From Alloacidobacterium sp963823845 (GTDB lineage Bacteria; Acidobacteriota; Terriglobia; Terriglobales; Acidobacteriaceae), in assembly GCA_963823845.1 (NCBI GenBank), contig CAWGND010000021.1, forward strand, positions 124,001-188,000: DNA of 64,000 nt, in the 5' to 3' direction. Within the stretch, counting starts at the first letter, position 1, and each line of letters starts with the position of its first letter. The translations under genes and the position numbers were made by a program. Under the pieces are notes generated by a model. It did no database searches, had not been told where the DNA came from, and saw only the letters and a program-made list of their open reading frames with translations. Below are positions 45,650-54,959 of the stretch, piece by piece.

Positions 45650-45795
45650 CAAAGTTGTATCTCAGAAGAATACGCCAGTTATAGCGCTTAATCATCCGAA
45701 AGTTTCCAGTGAACGCAGGCTTTAGAGATACCAGGGACATGTTCATCCCGTGTTTACAGCTTATTCAACGATTATTGTTACTTCGTACTTAACGT

Positions 45796-45984
45796 TTGCG
45801 AACTTACAAAGGCAGCAGTTTGGCGGAAACGATTCGTGATACCCGTGGCGCTGGCGGAGTATCGATAATTGTAACCAATACAGCGACTGGAATCGAAAGT
45901 AAAGTTACCTCCGATTGCAGCGGCGAAATTCCGTTTCTGCGCGTCGGTATGTATCATGCATGCGCCGTTCTCAAACGTGAGTAA
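45796..45984 (+). pseudogene. Remnant of a TonB-receptor carboxypeptidase-regulatory domain
   Basis: A 62-codon frame. Its central part (TIRDTRGAGGVSIIVTNTAT, then GIESKVTSDCSGEIPF) strongly resembles the start of the CarboxypepD_reg domains that open many acidobacterial TonB-dependent receptors. There is no signal peptide and no barrel, and the frame ends after the first domain. The 390-base gap between 45650 and 46042 contains nothing else recognisable. It is most likely the decayed 5' part of a receptor gene. Confidence 0.5.
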
Positions 45985-46042
45985 AGAAGCATTGACTTGA
46001 GCAGAAAATCCACGCGATAATTTGACACTATCCAAAAACCTT

Positions 46043-46624
46043 ATGGCCAGCTTTTGCAGACTGTGTAATGTGCACGTCGTCGAGGGAGTATCCGCGTGCC
46101 GCATGTGCGGCAGCACGGTTCTTTCTGCCCCGCCGGAAGAGAAAACCTTGGGGTCGCTTGACTCCTCAAAGCCGCGCGCAGAAGACCCAAAGGGGTTTTC
46201 GAAGTGGCTCATCGCGGTGGCCATCAGTCTTATCGTCATTCCGGCCTTCCGCGTCATCGCTATCGTTTTCCGCGAGTATCCTGCTCTCCACGGCGAGCAG
46301 AGCAAGGATGTCCTTGCGTCCCACCCCGGGCTTGCAGGGCTGCTCTATTTCGAGATGGCTGCGAACGCACTGCTTCTCGGGCTCGCAGTCCCATTGAATT
46401 ACCTGTTTTATAAAAAGAGCGCGCGCTTTCCCAAACTGATGCTGGCGTATGCCTCTACAACGTTTCTCTACGACGTTGCCGTCACCGGCGCGGTGCATTT
46501 GCTGTTTTCTGACGTGGACACGATGGGAGAATTCTATCCTCTGGTGCGCTCACTGCTGTGGGTCGGCGCCCTGTTCCCCTATTTGCTCTTTTCACCGGAC
46601 GTGAAGAATAGGTTCGATAAGTAG
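46043..46624 (+). CDS. Zinc-ribbon plus DUF2569-like membrane protein
   Basis: 193 residues from ATG 46043 (MASFCRLCNVHVVEG); the frame is open to 46022, but this ATG begins the metal-binding motif. Two Cys pairs (CRLC and CRMCG) form a zinc ribbon, followed by a four-helix membrane region like DUF2569 (KWLIAVAISLIVIPAF onwards). The function of that family is unknown. It precedes a DUF2339/DUF3999 pair, but a strong terminator separates them. Confidence 0.7.
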   Translation: MASFCRLCNVHVVEGVSACRMCGSTVLSAPPEEKTLGSLDSSKPRAEDPKGFSKWLIAVAISLIVIPAFRVIAIVFREYPALHGEQSKDVLASHPGLAGLLYFEMAANALLLGLAVPLNYLFYKKSARFPKLMLAYASTTFLYDVAVTGAVHLLFSDVDTMGEFYPLVRSLLWVGALFPYLLFSPDVKNRFDK

Positions 46625-46667
46625 GGACTTGGTGTCCAGGCAATGTCATTGCGGGGCTAGCGAAGGA

Positions 46668-46698
46668 ATGGGAGCCGGCAAACGGCTCCCATTTTCTT
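46668..46698 (+). terminator. Rho-independent terminator after the DUF2569-like gene
   Basis: ATGGGAGCCG and CGGCTCCCAT form a perfect 10-bp stem with loop GCAAA, followed by TTTCTTTG. It separates the DUF2569-like gene from the DUF2339 gene starting at 46724. Confidence 0.88.
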
Positions 46699-46723
46699 TG
46701 CTCTCGCTGTACATTGAACGGGG

Positions 46724-48562
46724 ATGAGTAACAACTTTGAAGACCTGCAGAAACAGATAGCAGAACTCACCGCGAGAGTCTGGCGTCTGGAGCAGGTGCT
46801 GGCGCAGGAGACTGAGCCAACTGAAGCCGCTCAGATTCCAGCTGTATCTAAACCTTCAGCTCCATTTCCGGAACCGAAAATTCTCAACGTCCCAGTAGTT
46901 GCTCCGATTGAGCCTCCCCGCAAAGAGCAGTACACCGACGGCTCGCTTGAAAGCCGCATCGGATCCCAGGTCTTCAATCGGGTTGGCATTCTCGCCGTGC
47001 TCATAGGCATGGCTTGGTTTCTGAAGTTTGCAATCGACAATCACTGGATTGGAACCCTCGGGCGTGTGCTGATCGGATTGATTGCAGGTGCCGGTCTCAT
47101 CGCATGGTCTGAGCGCTTCCGTAGCCGCGGATATCATGCCTTTTCCTACTCGCTCAAAGCCGTTGGTAGCGGAATTCTGTACCTGTCGCTCTGGGCGGCG
47201 TTCGAGTTGTATCACCTGATCCCATCTGCTGTGGCATTTGGCGGCATGATCCTGGTGACCGCCTGGAACGCCTTCATGTGCTGGGTGCAGGATTCGGAGC
47301 TGCTGGCGCTTTACGCGATCGTCGGCGGTTTCAGCACGCCGCTCCTGCTTTCGACAGGAGAAAATCACCAGCTGGCTCTCTTCAGTTATCTGCTGGTCCT
47401 AGATGGGACGGTGCTTGCGCTCATCGCGCTGCGTCCATGGTCCAGGCTGCTGCTTGGCGCATTCGCGGGCACGGTTTTCTTCAGCCTTGCCTGGTATGCC
47501 GAGTATTACAGCGACGCGCAATTTGCTCCGACTGCGTTTTTCGTTGCCGTCTTCTTCCTGCTCTTCGCCGTGGCCCCGCGCCTCTTGCGCGGTCTGCAGA
47601 TCGCAGACGCGTCGCATCTTTCCACGCAGGACCATCTCGTTCTGGTGCTGCTGCCGCTGGCAAATGCCGCGCTTGGCTTCCTGGAGTTTTATGTTCTGCT
47701 GAGCGAGCCTGGGCGCAAATGGGCGCAGCCGTGGACGGCCGTCATCTTCGCCGCGTTTTATTTGTTGCTCCTGCAGCTTCCCTCGCGACGCGGACTGGGC
47801 GCCAAACCGGTGATCCTGTCCTCGCTGCATCTCGCGATTGCGATTATTTTTTTAACGATTGCAATTCCTCTGGAGGCGCACGGCCGCTGGATCACGATCG
47901 GATGGCTCGCTGAGGGAGCAGTGCTGTTGTGGCTGGCGCGGCGGCTGCGTCTTCTGCTGCTCCGCGTGCTGGCCCTCTGCGCCCTTGTGCTCGGGTTCAT
48001 CGCATTGATCACGCTCAATCCGGCTGCATCGCCGGCTGTCATCTTCAACGCGCGATTTGCGACCTATCTGGTGGGCATCACTGCGTTTGCCTTGTCCGCA
48101 TGGATCGCTGTGACGGCAGCCGCAGCCGATGACCGGAATGAGAACTTCGCGTGGCCCGACATCGCGGGCGGCTCCGTCATCGCCGTCAATGTGCTGATCA
48201 TGATTGCGGTCTGCCTGGAGATTCACTCCTACTGGTGGTCGCATCTTCCCGCGAGCCGGCAATGGAGAGGCTTAGTCGAACGCAGGATATATGCGCAGTT
48301 CACCTACTCGGCATGGTCGATGATCTTTGGAGCATTGTTGCTTGCCGTGGGGTTCTGGAAGAAGTCTGCCTTCCTGCGCTGGCAGGCCCTCATTCTGCTG
48401 GCTGCTAGTATTGCCAAGGTCTTTCTCGCAGACACGAGCCAGTTGAGCCAGGGTTATCGCATCCTCAGCTTCCTCGGGTTGGGAGCATTGCTGCTCACCG
48501 TCAGCTTCGCCTACCAGCGCGACTGGCTCCATTTGCGCAGTCACGAAAAGAGCGCGGAATGA
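46724..48562 (+). CDS. DUF2339 polytopic membrane protein
   Basis: A 612-residue protein. A short N-terminal coiled coil (NNFEDLQKQIAELTARVWRL) and a Pro-rich linker precede about 17-20 membrane helices. The ESRIGSQVFNRVGILAVLIG segment and the NHWIG motif match DUF2339. The downstream gene overlaps its stop by four bases and encodes DUF3999, the usual partner of DUF2339. The function of this pair is unknown, although envelope or surface roles are often suggested. Confidence 0.88.
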   Translation: MSNNFEDLQKQIAELTARVWRLEQVLAQETEPTEAAQIPAVSKPSAPFPEPKILNVPVVAPIEPPRKEQYTDGSLESRIGSQVFNRVGILAVLIGMAWFLKFAIDNHWIGTLGRVLIGLIAGAGLIAWSERFRSRGYHAFSYSLKAVGSGILYLSLWAAFELYHLIPSAVAFGGMILVTAWNAFMCWVQDSELLALYAIVGGFSTPLLLSTGENHQLALFSYLLVLDGTVLALIALRPWSRLLLGAFAGTVFFSLAWYAEYYSDAQFAPTAFFVAVFFLLFAVAPRLLRGLQIADASHLSTQDHLVLVLLPLANAALGFLEFYVLLSEPGRKWAQPWTAVIFAAFYLLLLQLPSRRGLGAKPVILSSLHLAIAIIFLTIAIPLEAHGRWITIGWLAEGAVLLWLARRLRLLLLRVLALCALVLGFIALITLNPAASPAVIFNARFATYLVGITAFALSAWIAVTAAAADDRNENFAWPDIAGGSVIAVNVLIMIAVCLEIHSYWWSHLPASRQWRGLVERRIYAQFTYSAWSMIFGALLLAVGFWKKSAFLRWQALILLAASIAKVFLADTSQLSQGYRILSFLGLGALLLTVSFAYQRDWLHLRSHEKSAE

Positions 48563-49806
48563 ACGCGCGTCTGTGTACGCTCTTGCTATTGCTGCTTATC
48601 GCGCAGCCCGATCAGCGCTATTTTCGTTATGAGCGGCAGTTGCGGATGCCGCCGCAACAGAAAGTACCGCAGACGTGTGCTGTGATCGATCCCGCGATCT
48701 ACGCGCACGCAGCACCCCAACTCGCAGATCTCCGGCTTTATCAGAATGCTCGCGAGGTCGCGTATGTGATTGCCGCCAATTCATCGACGGCTGCGGCGTA
48801 TCCCAGGAATGAGCTGCTGAATCTGGGCCTTCGCAACGGCACAGTGGTCTTCGATGTGAAGATGCCAGGCGGCCCTTACGCAGACGTCTGGCTGAACATT
48901 GACCCGGCGGTGCAGAACTTCGTTCTCAGCGTCGATGTTTCCGGCAAAGAGAATCTGAGCAGCCCCGATGCCACGCGTCTCGGCTCTTATACCATCTTCG
49001 ATCTTACGCAGCAGAAGCTGGGGCGCAGCACGGTGCTTCATCTGCCGACTTCTACATTCGCCTACCTGCATTTCAGTATCGAAGGCGCGCTGAGGCCTTC
49101 CGCCGTGGAAAGCCTGACCTACGCAACCGCCACTGACGCTTCTCCTCAAACAGTCGTTGTTGCCGAAACGTCTCGCATCGCGCAGCTTGGCCGCACTTCC
49201 GTCATTAGTTTTGATGTCCCTGCAAATGTACCCGTGGATTCGATCGTGTTTGTCCCCGCGGCTTCATCCGGAAATTTCCACCGCCAGGTCGACGTCAAAG
49301 TGGAGTCGGCGGACAAGCAACCCAACAGCTCGCCGGAGACTGTCAGCACCTTCGATATCCTTCGCTATCACGGATTGCAGAACGGGAAACGGATTGATGA
49401 GGAGAATCTGAACCAGGGTGTCTTTGGACGCCCGGGTGCAACGCGCTGGACCGTAACGATCCAGAATGGTGACGATCCGCCCATTGTCCTTTACTCGGTG
49501 AAGCTGGAAATGTTCGCGCGTCGGATGTGCTTCGACGCAGCGACGGGCATAGCTTACTCCCTCTACTACGGGGATCAGGCGCTGAGCGCGCCGCAATACG
49601 ATTACGCCAGTCTCTTTCACGCCGACAGAGAGGCTGCGCAGGCAATGTTTGGTCCGGAGCAGGCAAATTCCAGGTTCGTACCGCGCCCTGATGATCGCCC
49701 GTTCACCGAGAGGCATCCCGCGCTGCTTTGGATCGCACTTGTCATTGCCGTCGCAGTCCTGGGAGGCGTTGCGCTGCGAACGGCTAGACAGACCCGAGCG
49801 CAGTAG
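48559..49806 (+). CDS. DUF3999 family membrane-anchored protein
   Basis: A 415-residue protein with an N-terminal signal (LCTLLLLLLIAQ), a large beta-rich periplasmic domain (YFRYERQLRMPP onwards) and one C-terminal membrane helix (LLWIALVIAVAVLGGVAL). The family DUF3999 is known mainly through its operon with DUF2339. The four-base overlap (ATGA) with the upstream gene indicates translational coupling. Function is unknown. Confidence 0.85.
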   Translation: MNARLCTLLLLLLIAQPDQRYFRYERQLRMPPQQKVPQTCAVIDPAIYAHAAPQLADLRLYQNAREVAYVIAANSSTAAAYPRNELLNLGLRNGTVVFDVKMPGGPYADVWLNIDPAVQNFVLSVDVSGKENLSSPDATRLGSYTIFDLTQQKLGRSTVLHLPTSTFAYLHFSIEGALRPSAVESLTYATATDASPQTVVVAETSRIAQLGRTSVISFDVPANVPVDSIVFVPAASSGNFHRQVDVKVESADKQPNSSPETVSTFDILRYHGLQNGKRIDEENLNQGVFGRPGATRWTVTIQNGDDPPIVLYSVKLEMFARRMCFDAATGIAYSLYYGDQALSAPQYDYASLFHADREAAQAMFGPEQANSRFVPRPDDRPFTERHPALLWIALVIAVAVLGGVALRTARQTRAQ

Positions 49807-49873
49807 GCTTGCCGATACCAACCGATCATTTTGCTGTTGGTCCGATGGTCCGTCCACCAGCGCAGCCAGCACC

Positions 49874-52300
49874 TCAGCGCATCGCCTGCTCGACTTCGTT
49901 CAACCAGTCCGGCGGCTTCAGAATCTCACGGGGTTTCGAGCCTTCAGCCGGGCCTACGATCCCGTCGCGCTCCATCATGTCGATTAGATGGGCTGCGCGG
50001 CCGTAGCCAATGCGCAGGCGCCGCTGTAGCAGGGAAGTCGAAGCCTTGCCGAATTCCATTACCAGCCGCACCGCATCCTCAAAGAGTTCGTCGTTGGCGT
50101 CGTCGCCGTCGGCGTTCATATCCAGATCTCGGCCCTTGTCATCCTTGGGAGATTCAAGGAAGCCCTGCACGTATTCAGCATCGCCCTGCTTCTTCCAGAA
50201 ATCTGTCACAGCGGCGATTTCTTTTTCCGTAACGAACGGTGCGTGCAAGCGCTGCAATCGCGAAGTCCCTGGGGGCAGAAAGAGCATGTCGCCGCGCCCG
50301 AGCAGCGACTCCGCGCCGTTCGAATCGAGAATGGTGCGCGAATCGACTTTCGTCGCGAGCCGGAACGACATGCGTGTCGGTACGTTCGCTTTAATCAGGC
50401 CGGTGATGACATCGACCGATGGGCGTTGCGTCGCCAGCACCAGGTGAATTCCCACCGCACGCGCCATCTGCGCCAGCCGCGTAACGGATTCTTCGACGTT
50501 TGCCTTGTCGAGCATCATCAGGTCGGCCAATTCGTCGATGATGATAACGATGTAAGGCAGCGGCTTCTGCTCCTCTTCTTCGTCAAACAGGCTCGGCGTG
50601 CCGTTCTCAAAAAGTTTGTTGTACTGGTCTATGTTGCGCACGCTGCGCGAAGCCAGCAGCTTCAGACGGCGCTCCATCTCGCGGACGGCGTTTCTTAAAG
50701 CGTTGGCGGCGAGCTTCGGCTCCGTGATGATCGGCGTGAAGAGATGCGGAATGCCTTCATACATGCCGAGTTCAACGCGCTTGGGATCGACGAGGATCAT
50801 GCGCACCTGCTCGGGGGTCGCCTTGAAGAGCACCGACATGATCATGGCGTTGATCGCGACCGATTTACCGCTGCCGGTCGAGCCCGCAATCAGCACGTGG
50901 GGCATCGCTGCCAGGTCGGCGGTCACGATGCGCCCGTTGATGTCCTTGCCCATGGCCAGCGTCAGCTTGCTCTTCGAGTGGCCAAAGTTTTCTGCCTCGA
51001 TCACATCGCGCAGCCAGATCGTTTCGCGTTCGTGGTTCGGGACCTGGATGCCAACCGTGCTCTTGCCTGCCATGCGCTCGATCAGGATGCTCTCGGCACG
51101 CATCGCCAGGCACAGGTCTTCGGCTAAACCAGTTACACGACTGTACTTGACGCCCGCCTCGGGCCGGAATTCGAAGGTCGTCACCACCGGACCGGGGTTG
51201 ATCTGAACGACCTGCCCGGTTACGTCGAACTCGGCACACTTCTCTACCAGTACCTGCGCCTCAGTTCGCAGTTCATCTTCGCGCACCACCTGGGTGTCTT
51301 CGCTGCGATGCAGCAGGGTGCTTGGAGGCAGCCGGAATCCGTTATGCGCCTTTGGAGTCAGGGTCACCTTGTGAATTTCCGCGTCAGCGCGTTCGTTGAC
51401 AGCGATGCTTGGCGGCGGCTCAGGCTCCGGTTCGGGATCGGGTACCGTGGCGCGCGGCATCTGCTCCCAGACGCTCTTCTGCAGCGGCTCAGGCTCGGAC
51501 AGCATCTCCGCAAACCCGCTCTGACGATGCGCCGGAACCGTGTCTTCTTCGGCCGCCGCTTCGGGCTTCTTCCTGAAATTGAGTTTTTCCTGTTTCGCCT
51601 CCGCCTTGGCCGCCTTAACCAGCTCTTTTTCGTGGATGGCTTCGGCGCGCGCCCTCTTCTTTGCTTCGCGGGCGCGAACGCGAGCCTGCCGCCAGTTGGT
51701 CCAGCGGTCACGCCACGCCAGCACGAACGCAAACCGAATCGCGAGCCATTCTTTCGCGGTATTGAAGCTGAAGGTTGTCGAAAGATAAACCGCCACGGCA
51801 ACCATGGCAATGGTGAAGATGCAGGCTCCGGGGAAATTCAGATACTGCACGAGCGCATCGACCACGAGGCGTCCGGTCAGCCCTTCCATGGGCAGTCCGC
51901 CGAGGAAGTGCAGGTGGCCGGGCATCAGACCGAAGATAGCGGGAACGAAGATCAGTGCTAGCAGAGCGCCAAGCGCCTTGGCCCACGGCGAACCGGCCGC
52001 GAGCGACCGCATCCAGGTCCAGCCCAACACGGCCAGCAGCAGTGGCAGACAGGAGGCCGCCGCGCCTTCCAGCTGCAGCAGCAGGTCGCTGATATACGCG
52101 CCGACAACTCCAACCCAGTTTTCCGGACGGGCAGCAGTGGCGCCGACGACCGTATTGAACGACGGGTCAGTGGGATGATACGAGGCAAGCGCGAGAAGAA
52201 GGAGGCCCGCGACAACGAGCACCATAAGGCCGATCAGCTCATTCAGGCGGCGATTGCGCGTTGGCGTAAGAACCAGTTTAAGGGGTTTCATCAGAGACAC
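49874..52300 (-). CDS. ftsK: DNA translocase FtsK/SpoIIIE
   Basis: An 808-residue protein. An N-terminal membrane domain has four helices (about 20-175), a Lys/Arg- and Glu-rich linker (about 200-330) follows, then the motor domain with Walker A AGSTGSGKSVAINAMIMSV and Walker B YIVIIIDELADLMM, and a C-terminal winged-helix gamma domain (STSLLQRRLRIGYGRAAHLID). It moves chromosomal DNA through the division septum and activates XerCD recombination. The linker is short compared with E. coli FtsK. Confidence 0.95.
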   Translation of the reverse strand: MSLMKPLKLVLTPTRNRRLNELIGLMVLVVAGLLLLALASYHPTDPSFNTVVGATAARPENWVGVVGAYISDLLLQLEGAAASCLPLLLAVLGWTWMRSLAAGSPWAKALGALLALIFVPAIFGLMPGHLHFLGGLPMEGLTGRLVVDALVQYLNFPGACIFTIAMVAVAVYLSTTFSFNTAKEWLAIRFAFVLAWRDRWTNWRQARVRAREAKKRARAEAIHEKELVKAAKAEAKQEKLNFRKKPEAAAEEDTVPAHRQSGFAEMLSEPEPLQKSVWEQMPRATVPDPEPEPEPPPSIAVNERADAEIHKVTLTPKAHNGFRLPPSTLLHRSEDTQVVREDELRTEAQVLVEKCAEFDVTGQVVQINPGPVVTTFEFRPEAGVKYSRVTGLAEDLCLAMRAESILIERMAGKSTVGIQVPNHERETIWLRDVIEAENFGHSKSKLTLAMGKDINGRIVTADLAAMPHVLIAGSTGSGKSVAINAMIMSVLFKATPEQVRMILVDPKRVELGMYEGIPHLFTPIITEPKLAANALRNAVREMERRLKLLASRSVRNIDQYNKLFENGTPSLFDEEEEQKPLPYIVIIIDELADLMMLDKANVEESVTRLAQMARAVGIHLVLATQRPSVDVITGLIKANVPTRMSFRLATKVDSRTILDSNGAESLLGRGDMLFLPPGTSRLQRLHAPFVTEKEIAAVTDFWKKQGDAEYVQGFLESPKDDKGRDLDMNADGDDANDELFEDAVRLVMEFGKASTSLLQRRLRIGYGRAAHLIDMMERDGIVGPAEGSKPREILKPPDWLNEVEQAMR

Positions 52301-52513
52301 ACGGAGGCGCTGCCGAAAATCGGCTCTACCGTTCCGAACCCCAGAGCAGTTTTATTATCCCAGATGACGGGGCAGAGCCGGAGTGGAAAATCAAGAAGGG
52401 AACCCAGACAGGGAATAGGTCATAGCGCCTCGGTCACAGGAAAATCTGCGGCGATGCCCGAAACAGGGCTGGACGGCCTGGAAAGAAGGTCTTAGCCTTC
52501 TTGAGCCTTGAAC

Positions 52514-53383
52514 CTACGCCAGCCTCGCCGCAAACACCAGCAGAAGAATACCCACGATAATCCGGTAGATGGCAAAGGGTGCAAATCCGTGCTTGCGCAC
52601 CCACTGCAGGAACCATTCAACCACGCCGAGCGCCACAAAAAACGAGATAATAAAGCCAATCCCGAGCACAATCCAGCCGTGCCCGGTCATGACGAGTGGA
52701 GCGATCGACTCAGCGCCTTCCACGTGCTTGGGATGAAGCGTTTTCAGCAGATCGTAGCCGGTGGCGGCGATCATGGTTGGAATCGAGACGAGAAAGCTGA
52801 ATTCCAGGGCTGCTGGACGCGACATGCCGGCAACCTGCCCGGCGGCGATGGTCGACATCGAGCGCGAGGTTCCGGGAAAGACCGCCGAAAGCACCTGGCA
52901 GAGCCCGATCCAGATTGCCTGCCCCACCGACATCTGCTCCACGTGGTTGGTGGGCGAATCGCTGCGCTCGCTCCATACATCGACGACCCACATCACCACG
53001 CCACCGATCAGCAAAGCCAGGGCCATCACCTTCAGGTTCTCCAGATGCTTACCGATCGTCTTTGTCAGCAAAAAAGAGGGAATGGCTGTGCACACAAACG
53101 CGATCATCGTCAGTGTCAGCGGATGGTTCCAGACACTGCGGTCATGTTCTTCGCCCTCGGGAAAGGTGCGGACGAATTCAATGATGCGTCCGGCAAAGAC
53201 GAGCATCAGTGCGAGAATCGCCCCTAGCTGGATGACAATCGAATACATCTTCCAATACGGATCGCTGAGATTGATGTGCAGCAGTGCCTCGCTGATACGC
53301 AAGTGAGCTGTCGAGCTAACCGGCAGAAATTCCGTCAAACCTTCAACAATGCCAAGCAGTAAAGAAATAAGGTAGTCGTTCAA
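52514..53383 (-). CDS. uppP: Undecaprenyl-diphosphatase UppP (BacA)
   Basis: 289 residues from TTG 53383; the open frame extends to 53422, but GGAGG lies five bases before the TTG and the resulting NDYLISLLLGIVEGLTEF is the standard family N-terminus. Eight or so membrane helices carry the active-site motifs EGLTEFLPVSSTAHL and PGTSRSM. UppP recycles undecaprenyl pyrophosphate to the monophosphate carrier for wall synthesis and gives bacitracin tolerance. It lies downstream of the SH3/TPR gene. Confidence 0.94.
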   Translation of the reverse strand: MNDYLISLLLGIVEGLTEFLPVSSTAHLRISEALLHINLSDPYWKMYSIVIQLGAILALMLVFAGRIIEFVRTFPEGEEHDRSVWNHPLTLTMIAFVCTAIPSFLLTKTIGKHLENLKVMALALLIGGVVMWVVDVWSERSDSPTNHVEQMSVGQAIWIGLCQVLSAVFPGTSRSMSTIAAGQVAGMSRPAALEFSFLVSIPTMIAATGYDLLKTLHPKHVEGAESIAPLVMTGHGWIVLGIGFIISFFVALGVVEWFLQWVRKHGFAPFAIYRIIVGILLLVFAARLA

Positions 53384-53430
53384 AAAGCCTCCGCCATTTG
53401 GTGAAAGCATCGATGCTTGCAAAAAGCTGC

Positions 53431-53500
53431 CATCCCGAGCGGAGCCTCACAAAGTGAGCGTAGTCGAAGAGCTTCTCCTGAGTTCGTCGAAGGAATCTGC
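53431..53500. repeat. Intergenic repeat with CATCCCGAGCGGAGC core
   Basis: Starts CATCCCGAGCGGAGC and ends GAAGGAATCTGC, the same borders as a shorter element at 59028 (CATCCTGAGCGGAGC ... GAAGGATCTGC). It contains an internal TGAGCGTAGTCGAAGAGC section. It lies between uppP and the SH3/TPR gene. It probably belongs to a dispersed family, as similar motifs are common in related genomes. Confidence 0.5.
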
Positions 53501-53543
53501 CTCTTGCTTTGTTTGCAAAGATGCCCGAACTTTCAGCGAGCAA

Positions 53544-54533
53544 TCACTCTCGATCGCTGCCGTAAATAGGAATCTGCTGCTCCATCTTGTATACCAGACC
53601 CGCCGCGCGCGCCGCATAGTCGTTGTCGGAATACTTCGTCTCGACGCGCCCCGCAAGGTCTTTCGCCCGCGCCCGCGCTTCACCGGATTTCTTGTCATCA
53701 TTGTCAGCCTGATACATATCGCCGGCGCAGGCCTCGCGCCATGCCGCCTGATACAGGGCCTGCGCGGCCTTCGGTGAGTCGGGATGCTCATCGGCGTATT
53801 TCGTGAAAATCTCCGCCTCTTTTTCCGGACACTTCTCTGATCCCTGCCAGTCGCCGCAGATCTTGTTGTCGATCATGTCGAAGGCGGCAAGATCCGCCCA
53901 CTTCGTTCGCGGGTAGAGCTTCTGAATCTTCTTCATCTCGGTCTCGTCCATCTGTTCGCGCAGGTAGTTTTCCTTTTCATGCGCCGAGGGCCGCGAGAAC
54001 GAATCCGCCTTCTGCAGCTGCCAGCGAATGTCCGCTGCCCGCCACATCGCCTCGGCCGCGCGTGGCGACTGCGGAAAGAGGTCGGCAACCATGCGATAGA
54101 GCCGCCTCGCGCTCTGGGCCGCGTCTGGCGGCGGGTGCGACTGGCTTGCCAGAATCTCCGTGCTCACCGCCTCGCCAAACAGAATCTCATCGCCCTTCTG
54201 CGTATCGGAGGTGACCACGCCCTTGTCCAGAATCCAGCCGGAGATTGGCTTGTAATTTGTCTCATTGCCGAAGACAGGAGCATCGGCTTCATTCACGACC
54301 TCCACGTCGGTATTCGCAAATACGCGCAGCCACTTCCCGCTGTGCTCGGCGATAACTAATTCGCGGCCTGGCGTCACCGAACTCACCTTGTCGGCCGACT
54401 CATCCGCCTGCACGTAGAGATTCGCAACATGCACAACGGTCCCTTTCGCTCCGTGCGGCACATTTTTCTGGGCCGACGCGATGGGCGTGCAAATCAAAAG
54501 AAGGGCAAAGAAAGCAAGCAATTGTTTTTGCAT
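53544..54533 (-). CDS. Secreted SH3-like/TPR-type protein
   Basis: 329 residues from ATG 54533, the start of the signal peptide (KQLLAFFALLLICTPIASA); the frame is open to 54563. Residues about 30-110 resemble a bacterial SH3 domain (GTVVHVANLYVQADESADKV). The rest has paired helices typical of TPR-like repeats, ending with periodic Asp/Ala motifs (HPDSPKAAQALYQAAW, DNDYAARAAGLVYKME). It may act as a periplasmic wall-associated scaffold. No catalytic motif is seen. Confidence 0.7.
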   Translation of the reverse strand: MQKQLLAFFALLLICTPIASAQKNVPHGAKGTVVHVANLYVQADESADKVSSVTPGRELVIAEHSGKWLRVFANTDVEVVNEADAPVFGNETNYKPISGWILDKGVVTSDTQKGDEILFGEAVSTEILASQSHPPPDAAQSARRLYRMVADLFPQSPRAAEAMWRAADIRWQLQKADSFSRPSAHEKENYLREQMDETEMKKIQKLYPRTKWADLAAFDMIDNKICGDWQGSEKCPEKEAEIFTKYADEHPDSPKAAQALYQAAWREACAGDMYQADNDDKKSGEARARAKDLAGRVETKYSDNDYAARAAGLVYKMEQQIPIYGSDRE

Positions 54534-54575
54534 AACACTGGTCTGACGGATTCCCGTGTCCATCGGTTTAAACTC

Positions 54576-54959
54576 CTAGCATGTCAGCCGTTCAAGCAGC
54601 CTGTCGAGCGCCTGTTCCGGGTCGCCGCAGATGCCGCTATGCACCGCCGACACCTGGATCATCGTACTGCGCGGTGAAACCAGCCAGTGGAAGCGCTCGC
54701 GCAGACTGAGTCTCGCAATGGGTCCCGCCGCTGGATCCCCCAGGCTGATCTTTGGAAACGCCTCAAGGTGTTGACGCACCAGTTCGACGTCAACCTCCGG
54801 CCACAGCGCTTTCAGTCGCTCGGTATTGATATCTACGCGCGCGGCGAGGAAATTCCGTTCCAGGCAGAAAACGATCACCCCGGCGTTGACGAACTCCTCC
54901 CGCTCGACGCGCGGCACGATGCGGATCACGGCGTAATCAAACGAGCTCTGCGCGGACAC
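54576..54959 (-). CDS. DUF3037 family protein
   Basis: A 127-residue protein. The motif SFDYAVIRIVPRVEREEFVNAGV in two parts and the later ISLGDPAAGPIARLSLRERFHWL are the DUF3037 pattern. It overlaps the 3' end of the HipA-like kinase gene by 23 bases, so the two are surely coexpressed. The role of DUF3037 proteins is unknown; they often appear as the second gene after a HipA-like kinase. Confidence 0.8.
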   Translation of the reverse strand: MSAQSSFDYAVIRIVPRVEREEFVNAGVIVFCLERNFLAARVDINTERLKALWPEVDVELVRQHLEAFPKISLGDPAAGPIARLSLRERFHWLVSPRSTMIQVSAVHSGICGDPEQALDRLLERLTC

